A DNA stretch of 64,000 nucleotides from Kalmusia sp. IMI 367209 (lineage: Eukaryota > Ascomycota > Dothideomycetes > Pleosporales > Didymosphaeriaceae). The DNA is taken from assembly GCA_027946365.1 (NCBI GenBank), contig JAPEUQ010000016.1:62001-126000 (forward strand), read 5' to 3'. This document shows positions 46,452 to 57,928 of the stretch, piece by piece (the first letter of the stretch is position 1; the number at the start of each line of letters is the position of its first letter). Below the pieces are notes generated by a model. It ran no database searches and was not told the DNA's origin. It worked only from the letters and a program-made list of their open reading frames with translations. The translations under genes and the position numbers were made by a program.

Positions 46452-47676
46452 ATCATATACCTATTGGTGATTTCACATGGCGTCTGAGGATCTGCAATCA
46501 ACCCTAGTACAGTCATATGTGCATCAACACTAATACTAATAAGGTTGTAAAGATAGATCGTTACGCGTGCTCCCGACGTCGAAACTGCGTCACTGGCCCT
46601 GTGTCTTGGAGAAGAACCTGTCCGCCATTTGAAATTGATTCAAATTCACGTAACTTTTCTTTTACGTAGGCAAATACACTATTAAATGGCAGTCTGCGTC
46701 GTGATTCAGCGTCTTTATTGATTGAATGATCGATTCTTTTCACATTGCACTCTGCTCACCGAAAGCCTGCGTTCGCATTCTATCCTCTGTTTTGACAGAT
46801 CGTACGCATGACCTCTTCGGTGGTCTTGCTTTGCGAGCCCTCTGTACAACCCAGTTGATGTAATCGCGCGGGTGCCGTCGTTGGAGAAGGAACCGGGGTC
46901 TCTATACTCAAAACGGAGAACGATCTCAAGAGCAAGAGATACGCTTCAGACCTTGACGTGTCGGCGAAGTGGTGGCTATCGCTGACAGTACTTCTTGGAG
47001 GTCCTGTGTAAGTTTCATGGTAGTAAGAGATACACTCGTCGTCGATGTGACCGCGAGGAATCGATATAGAAGGAACCCACCACTAGACGCAGCGACCAAC
47101 GAACGTTTAGCAGGCGCAACGAACCAACAGCGCTCGAGCATGCGCCTTCCAATCCCACGTAATGTTTCTCATGGCATAGCAATGGCAATAGCCTAGGATT
47201 GTGGTTTGAGGTTCGTTGATTTCAAACTCTGTAGCCCTCAAGAACTCGCCGCATTTACCAGGTACTTCCTCATCTTCGTCAATCGGCTCGATTGTCATCC
47301 ACTCTACTAGTGTAAAGTTCCACTTATTCAAGCAACTGTTAGCAGTGGATTCTATGGTGGTGGTAGCTGGGACGTCTTCTGTGGTCTCCAAAGGCTCAAA
47401 ATCTTTTGACACACGTCCTTTCAGGACACCAATCAGCCAACTTCTCTAGATTGGATGACTTCACGAGGTCGAACTGTCCGTGTGGATGCAAACTTTCTTT
47501 TGAACCTTGTCTTGCAAGGTGAAGCTCCGTGTCTATGTGCATCCCAAAGTCCACTTATGGACCCCTCGCTGATTGGATAAGAAGCGAAGACCTTGGAACG
47601 CTCTAGCATTAAGCAAAAAAAAAAAAGGCTGAGTCTTCGCAGTGACGAATCGAACAGATGCCAAAAAAAACATTTG
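46452..47676. other. Intergenic region with unassigned short frames
   Basis: No supported gene. A minus-strand open frame at 47107-47412 (about 100 codons, reading ...EFEINEPQTTILGYCHCYAM) has no ATG at its upstream end, only GTG, and no recognisable domain. It could be an exon of an uncharacterised protein. A polyA-like run lies near 47611-47626. Confidence 0.4.
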
Positions 47677-47821
47677 CTCTCCCTCGGGGAATCGAACCTT
47701 TTTACAAGTTAGGAATGATGTCTATGTTCAGAATGGGAGTGAACGTACCCCGGTCTCCCGCGCTTGCAGCATTGGTTCAACGCTTGACAAGCGGAAATCA
47801 TGACCACTAGACCAAGGAAGA
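47677..47821 (-). tRNA. tRNA-Asp (anticodon GTC) with two insertions
   Basis: On the minus strand the acceptor arms TCTTCCT (5' end at 47821) and AGGGAGA plus discriminator G (ending 47677) pair fully with one G-T wobble. The D-arm reads GGTCTAGTGGTCATG (A box), the anticodon stem TCCGC with loop TTGTCA identifies Asp (GTC), and the distal stem is GCGGG. An insertion of about 20 bases lies right after the anticodon loop, the canonical tRNA intron site. A second, 51-base insertion splits the T-arm. Its removal restores CGGGG-TTCGATT-CCCCG exactly. The B box GGTTCGATTCC is intact beside it. A T-run terminator follows at about 47670-47663. If the second insertion is not removed, this is a pseudogene. 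Confidence 0.8.
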
Positions 47822-48452
47822 TGATGTTAATGAAGGAATGAACAACGATACAAAATACATATACTAGAACATGCATCGACATTTGCAGAAAAAAGATTGA
47901 AGATTAACATGGAGAATACAGTGGGAACAGGAATTAGAAAAGGCAAACAGGCAGATGACGTGGATCTATCTTTGTGTTGTGGGGCCGTGGGTGTCGCTTG
48001 AGACAGGGCCATACAATTGGTTGACTAGCGATGCGCCAGCGACCATCGATTGTATCTACTCCTTTGAGATCAACGCACAAAGTATTGACAAATGTTTTCT
48101 AATACACGTCACTTGATCATTTGGAAGTTTGCTGCAACCGTCTATTCCCTAGTGGATGAAGAGAGTGCGGAAGATTTTCCATGCACAAGCACTAAAGTAG
48201 TGCTTCTAGAATGCCCAAGACTCTGTGAACCAGTGTTTGTGACGTTCAAGAACGCGGCCCCAAAGGTTACTAGAATTGACAGCAGTATGTATATATACTC
48301 AAAATGCTTTTCCAAAGTGTCCTCATCAAAATCCGAGGTATCCAAAACGCCCATAGTATGCATCCGTAGGTATCATTGCCAACGAAAACCCAGCACCAGA
48401 AGCTATGCTTTTACCCCTGGTTGCGCCCTATTGTCATTGTCATCATCCGTTC
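47822..48452. other. Intergenic region
   Basis: About 630 bases. Only short frames. Nothing recognised. Confidence 0.55.
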
Positions 48453-48926
48453 TCAGATCTTCCAATTGAACCCCGATACCGCGACCAGTGCCAGTAGCGA
48501 CGCGATAACGATCAACAACATCGATACGATAATTGCCGCAACCACCCTCTCCACCGTGAATCGGACATCGTCAGCTTGTGTCCTGTCTCCGCCCATCTCC
48601 TCGTCATGCACAGTCGACGTAGAGCGCGAAGATAGGTGTTGGACCAGCGTCTCGCGGTATGACTCGCGCACTGCGACTTGGTAAGGCGGCGGCGCTTCAG
48701 TGGGATACGGGTAGAGCTGCGCAAGTGGGACATCATCGTCATTTGCAAGTCGAGGCGCGTCGGTGTAGGGTGGGAAAAAAAGCTGAATTTCTGCATGTTG
48801 GAGACGCGCAGTTGAGGTCAACGTCGTTGTACGGTGGCGCTGGGGTGTAGGAGCGGCAATGATGGGAGCAGGCGTGGATGGACTTGGGGAGGGCTCGTCC
48901 CGGTAGGGCTCTAGTGGCTGTGACAT
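48453..48926 (-). CDS. Hypothetical single-pass membrane protein with PPxY motif
   Basis: Intronless frame of 157 aa starting MSQPLEPYRDEPSPSPSTP. The N-terminal two thirds are Pro/Thr/Ser-rich and low in order. A PPPY sequence (EAPPPYQ), a typical docking site for WW domains of Rsp5/Nedd4-type ubiquitin ligases, sits near the middle. The C-terminus is one strong transmembrane helix (AAIIVSMLLIVIASLLALVAV) followed by a short tail. I recognise no family. The layout (disordered cytosolic part with PPxY, then tail anchor) resembles adaptors of membrane-protein ubiquitination, which is only an inference. Confidence 0.6.
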   Translation of the reverse strand: MSQPLEPYRDEPSPSPSTPAPIIAAPTPQRHRTTTLTSTARLQHAEIQLFFPPYTDAPRLANDDDVPLAQLYPYPTEAPPPYQVAVRESYRETLVQHLSSRSTSTVHDEEMGGDRTQADDVRFTVERVVAAIIVSMLLIVIASLLALVAVSGFNWKI

Positions 48927-50863
48927 GTTGTCGGTAGGCAGCAACGGGAGCGGTTTCGCAGGCTGGGTGTGAGTAGACGGTGTAGGCGTGGAGCTTCGCG
49001 AAGAAGACGGTGAGTCTCGATAGGGTTCTTGCGTGCGCTGGAGCTCTGGTCAGCAATTTCGTACCCGCAGCAATTATGAAGCGCCTCATACCTCCATCCT
49101 TCTTGCTACTTTTCTCCAAATCCTCCAACAAGCGTGTTGTGATACTACGATACTGTGATATCGCTACCCACACCGCGAAGGATACTATCCAAGCACCCTC
49201 CCAAGCACGCAGTCGAGTGTTGTAATGCTGATCGGTGGCTGTTTATAGAAGGAGAGCGACAGGCACAGAGGTATGACAAGAGCTACGACAAGAGCCGAAG
49301 ACGGCAGCAGCCGTCAGCGCGCCTGGCGCTTGAAACGGGGCAGTCATAGTCGCACCAGGGCGAAGTCGGTAGGGCCGCCCAAGGCGTCGAGCTTGGAGTT
49401 GGCCTGCGCTGTGCGGGACGAAGTGATGCATGCGGATGCGACTAGTGGCTGGGGCCATTCCTTGTTCCTAGCGCTCCTGTGAACGACCACTCAACGCGCA
49501 CATGATGCAGCGTTTTCGTGGCCTGTGTCCGTTGTGTTGCCCATCAAATCCCACAGTTCCATCCGTTGAGTTTGATAGCAGGTGCCATTGGGAGTCTGTA
49601 CCTTGTGGCTGGGAGCTCTTGCGGTCGACAAAATAGGCCCCCACCTCAGCCACCAACCTGGCCGGGGCGCCTAACAGCCAGCGACTCGCTTGTTTCAGGT
49701 CCTAAAATAAGGCAAGTTTCAAGCGCTTGAACCATATGAACAAGGGAGACATTGAGGAGCAAGCCCAGATACAACGACTGTTGTTGTCGTTGTACGCAAC
49801 TAGAGAAACCTCGCTGCAGTGTCCCGTGTCACGTTGCATTGATCTTTACCCTATAGAATCCGAGCGATCCCTGATTCTTCGTAGACATCTATGGTAGTTG
49901 GAGAAGCAGTATGCTTCACCTTCATCACTTTCCTCGTAGACTTTGAGCTTATACAACAATTTCCATCGGAAATTCGCTACGTGCTCTAAGGGCATAGATG
50001 ATTAATTAGCTTGTCATGCCTGCATCAGCTATCTATAACACTAATGCCATTCAAGTGGTGCTACGTCCAGTATATTCCTTATCGGATGCTCGGCGTTGTA
50101 CTTCGTAGAAGCAATCTATCTCCACGCTGTCTCTACTGTTCCTTAGCATTCTCGACCTCATGTCATCACAGAAAACAGTTTGGGTCGTGATTGAAAGGCT
50201 AAGAAAGCGACTAGAGGGTGTAAGGGGTATGAGCTTCCATCTTGCGAAAATAATCGCGTAGGGTAGAGTGAAGAGCTCCCGAACGCACGAGGCAAGGCTG
50301 CTAGAAGACCAGCGCATCCATTCCCCAAGCCTAGAAGATTCGTTTCTCACCAGACCCCTATTAGAAAGAGATGGTTCAGACTGAGAGACTTCTACTGAGT
50401 GGTGCAGTATACACCGCTGTTAGCCTATTTGATTCGATTCACAAATTGCTGGTGTACGGCGCCACATCAAACTCAACTCATTAGATGTTTAACATTTTTT
50501 TTACTGTTGCCTTCCCTATAGAATTGCCTCGTTGAGAATATCATATTAGGCGGAATGGCAACGATCTCACGATATCGAATAGATTTTCACAAACGGCATA
50601 TGATTCTTAGGCATAAAAATTTTACTCCTTAGTAGAGCCACATACATCTCTTACGATCTGCACAACTTCCTCTAAACATCAATCGTAGCCATTGTCTAGC
50701 ACAGTATTATGGCGATAACCAACCAATTCACTCGACAGGGATAAGACGTGTTGGTTGAATGTAATATAATCAACACATGAATATTGGCTGAAGCCGTAGG
50801 TGTTGTGTACAAAAACCTAGCTGCTCACTAACCTGATAGCGAGTAGTGGATATATTGCACCCT
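48927..50863. other. Intergenic region, about 1.9 kb
   Basis: No gene that I can support on either strand. Frames are short and without known motifs. The right part (49850-50800) is AT-leaning. Confidence 0.55.
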
Positions 50864-51147
50864 CTAAGAGCTCTGTCCACCCTTCCTTCCAGCCTCCTTT
50901 GCCTTCTCAGAGCCCGGCTCAAAAGATCCAGATGAAGCCTTTCCGCCCTGCGAAGCGATATCGCGCTACCAATTAACGTCAACAAATTGCATTACATTCT
51001 TCAAGACAAGAAGACGCTTACCTGTTTGTCTGCATCCATGGAAGCGAAACCACCCGAGTGCGAAGCCTGTCCGCCTTTGGACGCAATGCTCTGCACTTCT
51101 TCTTTGGGGCGGTTGGCAAAATTTCCGGGGTTATCGTTACCAGACAT
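50864..51147 (-). CDS. con-10: Conidiation/stress protein con-10 (KGG repeats)
   Basis: Short hydrophilic protein of the con-10/stress-induced KGG-motif family. Exons 51147-51022 and 50965-50864 give 75 aa. It starts MSGNDNPGNFANRPKEEV and has three glycine-pair repeats (ASKGGQASH, ASQGGKASS, AGRKGGQSS), with the typical GSFEPGSEKAKEAG near the end. The 56-base intron lies between K-Q and R-D-I-A, after the second third. Relatives accumulate during conidiation and starvation, and their biochemical role is unknown. The protein is shorter than the search cut-off for open frames because the intron divides it. Confidence 0.92.
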
Positions 51148-52865
51148 GGGGAAATTGTTAGAACGTTGTGTATATGAAGAACTGATGTGAATCTGTCAAC
51201 GAGAAATTGGAGTGGTAATTATTGATACTGGATCATAGAATGAGAAGTCGTGGGTTTATGTATCTATACAAAGGTTTTTGTGTCGTCAGAGATCGGTCAC
51301 GGCTCTTAGGTATCGCGAATGCGTCGATTGCTGCATCGTAAGTGCATAGTGGAATGATGACAAGTTCACGTCGGAAATAGCACCGCAGTATCGCCGCTCT
51401 CATGTACCTTGTTTTGTCTTCATTGTCTTCCAGAACACTAGTTCAGTCACGCCGTGCTTTCAGACTCTATCTCATTAGCCACCTCAGCCATTTACATCAT
51501 ATATTTCTCGTATGCACCTCATTTTGCCGGCAACATCCTGCGACACATATCACTTCAAAGGATAAACATGACGTTTACATATCATCCCGAGGCGATGACA
51601 GCACAGGCGCCTTTCAGGCACCGCCAATTAAGATGAGCTAATGAGGGATCGTCTTCTCGATTCGGCTATCGGGAAGGGTGCTTTGCGGAATTGAGATCTG
51701 TATGATGGTTAGACGGACAGAGATCGGGTTGGCGGTCTGATCGGCGACGCTAGGGCTTGTTCCTAGCAAAGCACATAAGAGCACGATGACGCGGTACGTG
51801 TCCATGATGGTGTGTAATGTGGTTTTACGAATAGTGCATTATTTCATTGGCTAATTTGACGGATATTACGGGACGGTTTGGGGAGGAAGTTGAGACTAGT
51901 GATTGTGGAGCAACTATTTTGCGTCACGAAAATTGTATTACAATCTATGTTGTTCTTTCTATGTCTTGTCAAGGTGTTCATCGTGCACTGCATTAGCCCT
52001 TCTCACGAGAGCAGTACAGCCAAGAGCTGATGCACAACGCAACCTGGGGTCTATCCAATACCACTTCAGGAGGTTACAGGACGAGAACATAGGCGCAAAT
52101 AGTAGGTAGTGATAGAATGTATCTCACCTCACATTTCTCCGCCGGCATCACAGCGTGCTTGTATTTCTCAATCGTCGTCTAGAATATGAAAGCTTTCACT
52201 CCGACAGTAGATTAAAATATATCTACCTGGAAAAGAGGCTGCCCTCTTCTTCTGTCTCGCAAACAATGGGCTTCTCGTCGATATTCGATATCATCTTCAC
52301 CCACTGGCGAAGTTATCAAAATCCGAACACTTCAGTAGGGCATATGTCCGCGGTCTAAGGTATGTGAGCCCCGGGGAAAAAGAGCCACGGCTGCCCACAA
52401 AAAGCAGCAAAAGGCCGAAAGAGACAAGCTAGGGAGCCGATGCTCGTTCATAAGAAATAAATCGCGGCAACAATGAAGAGCATCATTCAACCCGAAGCGC
52501 AACGCTTTAAAGCCACGGGGTAAACGAATAACTCAATACTAAGCCAGATGAAGACACGGAAAAAGGCAGAAGAGCGCCTAGTTAAGTTATACGGCGTTGA
52601 AGACATAAATAGTGCGATGTTGTGTTCTACAAGGATGAAAAGGGTATCGCGGGTTTCCCATGAGCATAAGGTGTTGCCGGGATGTAAGACCTAATAGCGA
52701 GCGAATCAGGAATGCCAACGCATGAACGGGTGAGTTGCACAACAGTTCGAGATAGAGGTCGATCTCTCTTTAGTTTGCTGATCTAGTTATTTGTTTGTCC
52801 TTAATGGTCGATGTTTTCTCTCCCATATATAGTCGAGCTTGTTTTTCTAGAAAACCTAGACTGAC
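51148..52865. other. Intergenic region, about 1.7 kb
   Basis: No supported gene. Upstream DNA of con-10 and the 3' side of the amino-acid permease. Only short frames. Confidence 0.55.
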
Positions 52866-54838
52866 TCAGTCCCATAGCATTCCCGCGACACGCTTCCATC
52901 CTGTTTTATTGGGCTCTGATGGCTCTGGGTACTTTGCAATTTCCTCTAAAGCCTCACGAATCGGTATATCCGCGAGTTTCACGAATTCGGTGCGCTTGAT
53001 GAACTTCCACAGTAAGAATGCAGCAATGACGAGCGGAATGTCCCTACGGCCAATGTCAGCGGTGGCTATGCATTAATCTACGAAGAAAGAACTTACAGAT
53101 ACGAGGACACGAATGTCGCTGAATCCCATCCACCTTTGGTGAAAACCGAAAAGCCGCCAGTCCAGAGTATGATCTGGCACATGGCTAGTGCGATCGGGGA
53201 GCTGTATTCCGTCCATTTGTTATAGAACGGGAGCTCGGTACGCGAAATGCCTTGTTTCTTCATCGCCATACACAGCCTTGTATGATTGAGCAGAATGCTC
53301 GACCATGAAACCAGCACACCCGCAGCCGTCAAATCTACCAGCCACCAGAAAACGGTCATAGCCTTACTCGACAGCGACATAAAAGCGAGGAACATGAAGC
53401 ATGTATTAAAGCATACGCAAACGTACGGGACGCCCCATGATGTCGTGCGTAGAAAGATTCTGGGTGCTTGACCTTTTATGGCGAGACCATAGAGGACGCG
53501 AGTCCCGGACAAGAGGGCTTGGTTGGATGATGACCAGGCAGATGTGATGACCACGGCATTGACTATTGAGGGAATGGCTTTGACGCCCGCTGCTGAGGCT
53601 ACGATAACGAAGGGAGATTGGGTTGCGTCGCCCGAATAGTCGTTGAGGCGGGGGTCGTCGCTTGCTACAATCATGCCTACAATGAGGACTGTGCGCGAGT
53701 GAGCCATCGTAAGATATGTGTATTGAGGAGACCTCACCTGCAAGAATGTAGAATATGAGAACCCTAGCGAAGACCTTCTTACACGCCTTAGGAATGTTTC
53801 GGCGTGGATTTTGCGTTTCGGCTGCGGCCATAGCTAGGCTTTCTACGCCCGCGAAACTGAATACAGCACTCGTCATGACGGACCAATAGCCTATATCCCA
53901 AATTAGTAACAGTATCCTTACTACATGATGTCTCACTGACCCAGAAACTGTCCCCAAGAGCCACTTGCGATATGCTCAACGAATGGACCAGGGTGACTCC
54001 AGTATCTAAATCCGATGCGATCCTGCCCAGGAATACCCCCAAGATCAATGACCAAACCGAGGATAATCAAAAACACGACGAGAAGAATCTTGAGGCAGGC
54101 GAACCAAAACTCGACCTCGCCGTAGATGCCTACAAACGATATGCCGACCACAAAAGTAATGAATATAAATATGCAGATGAACACGGCCGAATTGAGATCG
54201 GTCCAGTACTGGAACAGCACGCAGATGGCACTGATCTCGGCTGGCACAGACAGTAGATTGCCGTACACAATGTTCAGTCCTATCGCAAACCCAAACGCAG
54301 GATCGACTAGAAACTCGGCGTGTCGCACGAAAGACCCAGTTACTGGAAGGAGAGCAGCGACTTCTCCCAGCGCGAACTGCACAGCACACACGATCAGACC
54401 CACGGTCGCATACCCAAGGAGAGCACCCAGAGGTCCACCAGTTTGGATTGAGCCACCTAGGCCAAGGAATAGCCCTGTCCCAATGGCGCCAGCAATAGCA
54501 ATCATTTGGATGTGTCGTTGGTGGAGGCCTCTTTGTAGTCTGCTGTTTTCTAGCTCGGTAACGAAATCACCATCCTGAACACGGACGCGGCTCCAGGACG
54601 CTTCGAGATCGGCGCCATGCCCGTTGGTTGGGTCGACGCCCACGTCAACATCTGTCTTGCTGAGTATATCGGTGTGCTCCATGTTGGTGGTGATCCCGCC
54701 TGACCGTGCCTGGCTCTCAATAGTTTCGAAAGTATTGTATTGTTTCGGCTTCGTATGTGCGTCAATTAGACGTGAGCTGGATCCGTTACCGCCATTGCGA
54801 TTGTGAGGTTGACCTCGTCGATGAGGGTCGACGGGCAT
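52866..54838 (-). CDS. Amino-acid permease (yeast AAP type)
   Basis: Plasma-membrane amino-acid/proton symporter of the APC superfamily. Exons 54838-53941, 53890-53738, 53688-53097 and 53043-52866 give 606 aa with about 12 helices. After a long hydrophilic N-tail of roughly 100 residues, helix 1 has the family signature HIQMIAIAGAIGTGLFLGLG, then FALGEVAALLPVTGSFVRHAE and the conserved FAGVESLAMAAAETQNPRRNIPKA. The middle has SPFVIVASAAGVKAIPSIVNAVV and the C-tail RVAGMLWD. The long N-tail is larger than in most relatives and may carry regulatory sites. The substrate cannot be told from the sequence. Confidence 0.93.
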
Positions 54839-55459
54839 GCTCGGGCTTTTGTACGGAGATAACGTGGAAAATTTCAGAATGTCGTGCTCGCGTATCAGGG
54901 CTAGTCAGCTTCACCGGCGAGCGATGTGGCATTGCTAGAAAACCATTGGTATGGTGCACATAGAGCACTAGGGCATCTCGACGCCTCGATTAGGTCAATC
55001 GCCGCGTGTCTTGGTGATTGCCGTTGATAGTATTTGATAAGGTATTTGGTGATATTGTGGAAAGTACCCGTTCGCCGGTCTAGATGTCAGACCCTGACGA
55101 AGTATTGCGTGATGCGTTTATCCCATTTGGGAAGGTATATCCGCTGCCTGACTCGTGATATATCTCTTTGGTGTTCCACCAGTTTAGAACAATAACACAA
55201 CCACTGCTCCTGTAGGCACTCTAGGCATGCTATATCTAAGCCATAGTAGATTCATAAAGGAACGAGCACAGAGAAGCTCGATGCCGAAACCAACAAACAG
55301 GACCCCCAAGCGAAGACACCATCACGTGACCCTTGAACTCCACGGCTGGTTGTGACTATGACACAGTCATGTTCATAGCAATCCGTGCATGACAGTCTGG
55401 AAACAATCTGGCTAACATATGGAACCATTTCCATGCAGATGTCTCAGAAAATTGTTTCC
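54839..55459. other. Intergenic region
   Basis: About 620 bases between the permease start and the bZIP gene end. No supported gene. Confidence 0.6.
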
Positions 55460-56546
55460 TCAAAGATACTCACCCCTTATCTCCCGCCACCATTGACTCC
55501 CACGCCAAAGCTCGTCGTCCTCATCTCCAAGAATACCACAGTACTTATCCAAAAACCAGGTCTTCGCTTCCCAACTCCTTGCATCCCACGGTACGCCTCC
55601 TCCACCGAGCTCAGAATCTGCGTTACCCCAGCACACAATCCCATCCGCCCTAACATCCTCCCAGAACTCAAGCTCGTTAATGAGGGGCGGAGCGTGCGAA
55701 AGCGCCTCGATGAGACGGCGACGTAAGCTGGGAAATGGAAGGATGTCAATAGCCGGATGATGCGACTGCACGATCTGCGTCGGCGTAGGCCGCAAGTCTG
55801 GCTTTAATCCGTCAAAGCCGCGCTGCACGGCGAGCATCATGGTCTCTGCGTAGGGAGACTCGGCGATGCGAGGGCGGAAGAAGTTTGACTGGGCTGTTTG
55901 GGTACAGTACTCGCTTTCCACGAGACCTAAGTGCAACGCATTGGCGAAGAAGCCGGCGGCGAAAGATAATGTCGACACATTTAGATTATTGCGGTAAGGA
56001 TCGAAAGTCGACCAGGGATTGCGATTACGCGTGTAAGCCGCGAATACTATGCGAGCGAGCTGGGTACACTGTTCTGCTGTGGGCTGCGAGGGGAAAGGCA
56101 TCTTATAGCCGATTGATGTTGTCTGTGGGGCCGAGGGTGCACAAGGGGAAAACCCTACCGCTTCCGGTGCAATGAACTCGAAAAGCCAGTCGGGATTGTC
56201 TCTTGTGTTGTCTACTCCAGGTTGGGCGGTATGTCCACTGCTATTTCGTGCGATCAATGGCCCCATATCGGCTAGATCAGTAGTGGTGCCTGCATACATG
56301 TTCGCATTTGGCGGTCCATCACGCGAGGTGAGCGCTTCAAGTTCCTGCAACTTGCGCTTGCGTTTCTCTCCTGTGTGAGTGATTTAAGTATAGTGATACG
56401 TTCGAATCATTTGTTCGTTACATACTGTACGTTCTTTGTGCTGCTCTATTCTGCTGCTTCCTCTTCTCGGATACTGCTGCCTTTACCGACGCCTTCGCCG
56501 GAGCGATATCACGACCTTCGCGAGGTACCCTGGGTGACGTGGACAT
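55460..56546 (-). CDS. bZIP transcription factor with DUF3425 domain
   Basis: Nuclear DNA-binding regulator, 343 aa. Exons 56546-56426 and 56370-55460 with a 55-base intron. The basic region is assembled across the intron: EKRKQQNRAAQRTY joined to REKRKRKLQELEAL, the N-x-x-A-Q-R-x-x-R pattern of AP-1/Yap-like bZIP proteins, but the leucine zipper after it is very short. The C-terminal DUF3425 domain ends in PWDARSWEAKTWFLDKY and LWRGSQWWREIRGE, as in the family. Such factors control stress responses and sometimes secondary metabolism. It is the only transcription factor I see in the window, 25 kb from the PKS. Confidence 0.9.
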
Positions 56547-57001
56547 TCTTACGTTTACCAATGGGATTTGTTCTGTGCATTGTTTGATTATCCCCTTCTC
56601 GTGATCATTGAAGTAAGCAACATGAGGTTTGCAAGTGGATCCTTCGATGTTGCTGAGCTCATCGGCCTAAATTGGTAAGGTTCCAATTGTTGATTATTGC
56701 TCCAGAGCGGTTAGCGGCTTCCATCCACAAGGATCATCTACAAATACCGCCTTGGCTGTTCGCGGGCTACTGCCATGTACGCGAATAAGAGCCTCTGGTA
56801 GGGTGAGCAACTGTCAGGATTTGACCTTTTCGGACGAATATGGACTGAAATGGTCCACGCCTACAAGATCTGGGAGAAGGATCGGCGGACTATACCAAAC
56901 ATTCCAGATATAAAATGCTGTCAATTATCCAGTTTGTATGCTCTTTTAGATTATCACCACTCCCCGTAAAATCTTTCCTTACTTGTAGCCTAGCTTTCCT
57001 G
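56547..57001. promoter_or_regulatory. Divergent promoter region bZIP / SDR
   Basis: About 455 bases between divergent starts. No TATA box or named site identified. Confidence 0.45.
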
Positions 57002-57928
57002 ATGGCACAAACAATCTTCGTCGTCGGCTCTAGCTCTGGTATAGGACTCGAAATTGTCCGCCTCTTCTTCTCCAAGGGCTGGAATGTTGTCGCTACGAGC
57101 CGCAGTCCAGAAGCATCTAAGGACCTCAAAGAGATCCAGTCTCAAGATGCTCAGCGACTCCACCTCGTTACACTCGAGCTAACGAAGCCGGAGACATTCG
57201 CACCTGCAATAGACACTGCTATCAAAACGTACGGTAGCATCGACGTATTTGTCAACAATGCTGGAGTCAACATCCTGGGCAACTTCGAGCTTCTCTCACA
57301 AGACAAGCTGCGGAGACAGTTCGAGGTTAATTTCTTCGGCCCAGCACACCTTACAAGACTGGCGATACCTTTTCTACGTTCGTCGGCGAAGAAGTCTGGC
57401 ACGAAAAGCTTGGTTATTACCATCGGATCTGGAAGTGGCCATTTTGGTATCCCACTCTTCTCCTACTACACTGCCAGCAAATTCGCCTTCGAAGGACTCA
57501 CAGAAGCCCTACACCATGAGCTGTCGAGCCACAATATCATCTTCAAGAACGTGGTTCCACTTGGTGGGATCAAGGGCACTAAGCTCGGCGAGAACAGTTT
57601 CCCGGAAGCCGAACCATTACTAGTCGCGGTACTGACGGGCCAATCGCGGGATTTGGGTTGCGAGGAACCAGGGAAGAGAGCGCTATTGGAGCATTACCAA
57701 GCGTACGACGGAAAGACCATGGCGAAGACCATGACGCTGTCAGACCAAGCAGAAGGAGCGAAGAGCGCAGCGGATGTGGCGCAGGTGGTTTTTGAAGCTG
57801 CAGAGGATGGTACAGGAAAATTTAGATATTTTGTTGGGCAGGAGATCAGTCCATTTTTCAAAGCTAAATTTGGGGACAGTTCGGACGATGAGGGGTACAT
57901 GAAGATGACGCGGGAGTTCTTCGCCTGA
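57002..57928 (+). CDS. Short-chain dehydrogenase/reductase
   Basis: Classical SDR of 308 aa without introns. The cofactor loop is VVGSSSGIGLEIV (G-x-x-x-G-I-G), the central motif is VNNAGVN, and the catalytic residues are in ITIGSGSGHFG (Ser) and YTASKFAFEG (Tyr and Lys). An Arg in ATSRSPEAS after the second strand suggests NADP(H) preference. The frame stays open upstream to 56915, but the downstream Met at 57002 gives the normal SDR N-terminus. Substrate unknown. Confidence 0.93.
   Translation: MAQTIFVVGSSSGIGLEIVRLFFSKGWNVVATSRSPEASKDLKEIQSQDAQRLHLVTLELTKPETFAPAIDTAIKTYGSIDVFVNNAGVNILGNFELLSQDKLRRQFEVNFFGPAHLTRLAIPFLRSSAKKSGTKSLVITIGSGSGHFGIPLFSYYTASKFAFEGLTEALHHELSSHNIIFKNVVPLGGIKGTKLGENSFPEAEPLLVAVLTGQSRDLGCEEPGKRALLEHYQAYDGKTMAKTMTLSDQAEGAKSAADVAQVVFEAAEDGTGKFRYFVGQEISPFFKAKFGDSSDDEGYMKMTREFFA

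Noticed and set aside
55460..56546. bZIP factor as the pathway-specific regulator of the polyketide cluster
   Set aside because: It lies about 25 kb away beyond several housekeeping genes. No evidence links it to the PKS, so I list it only as a transcription factor.
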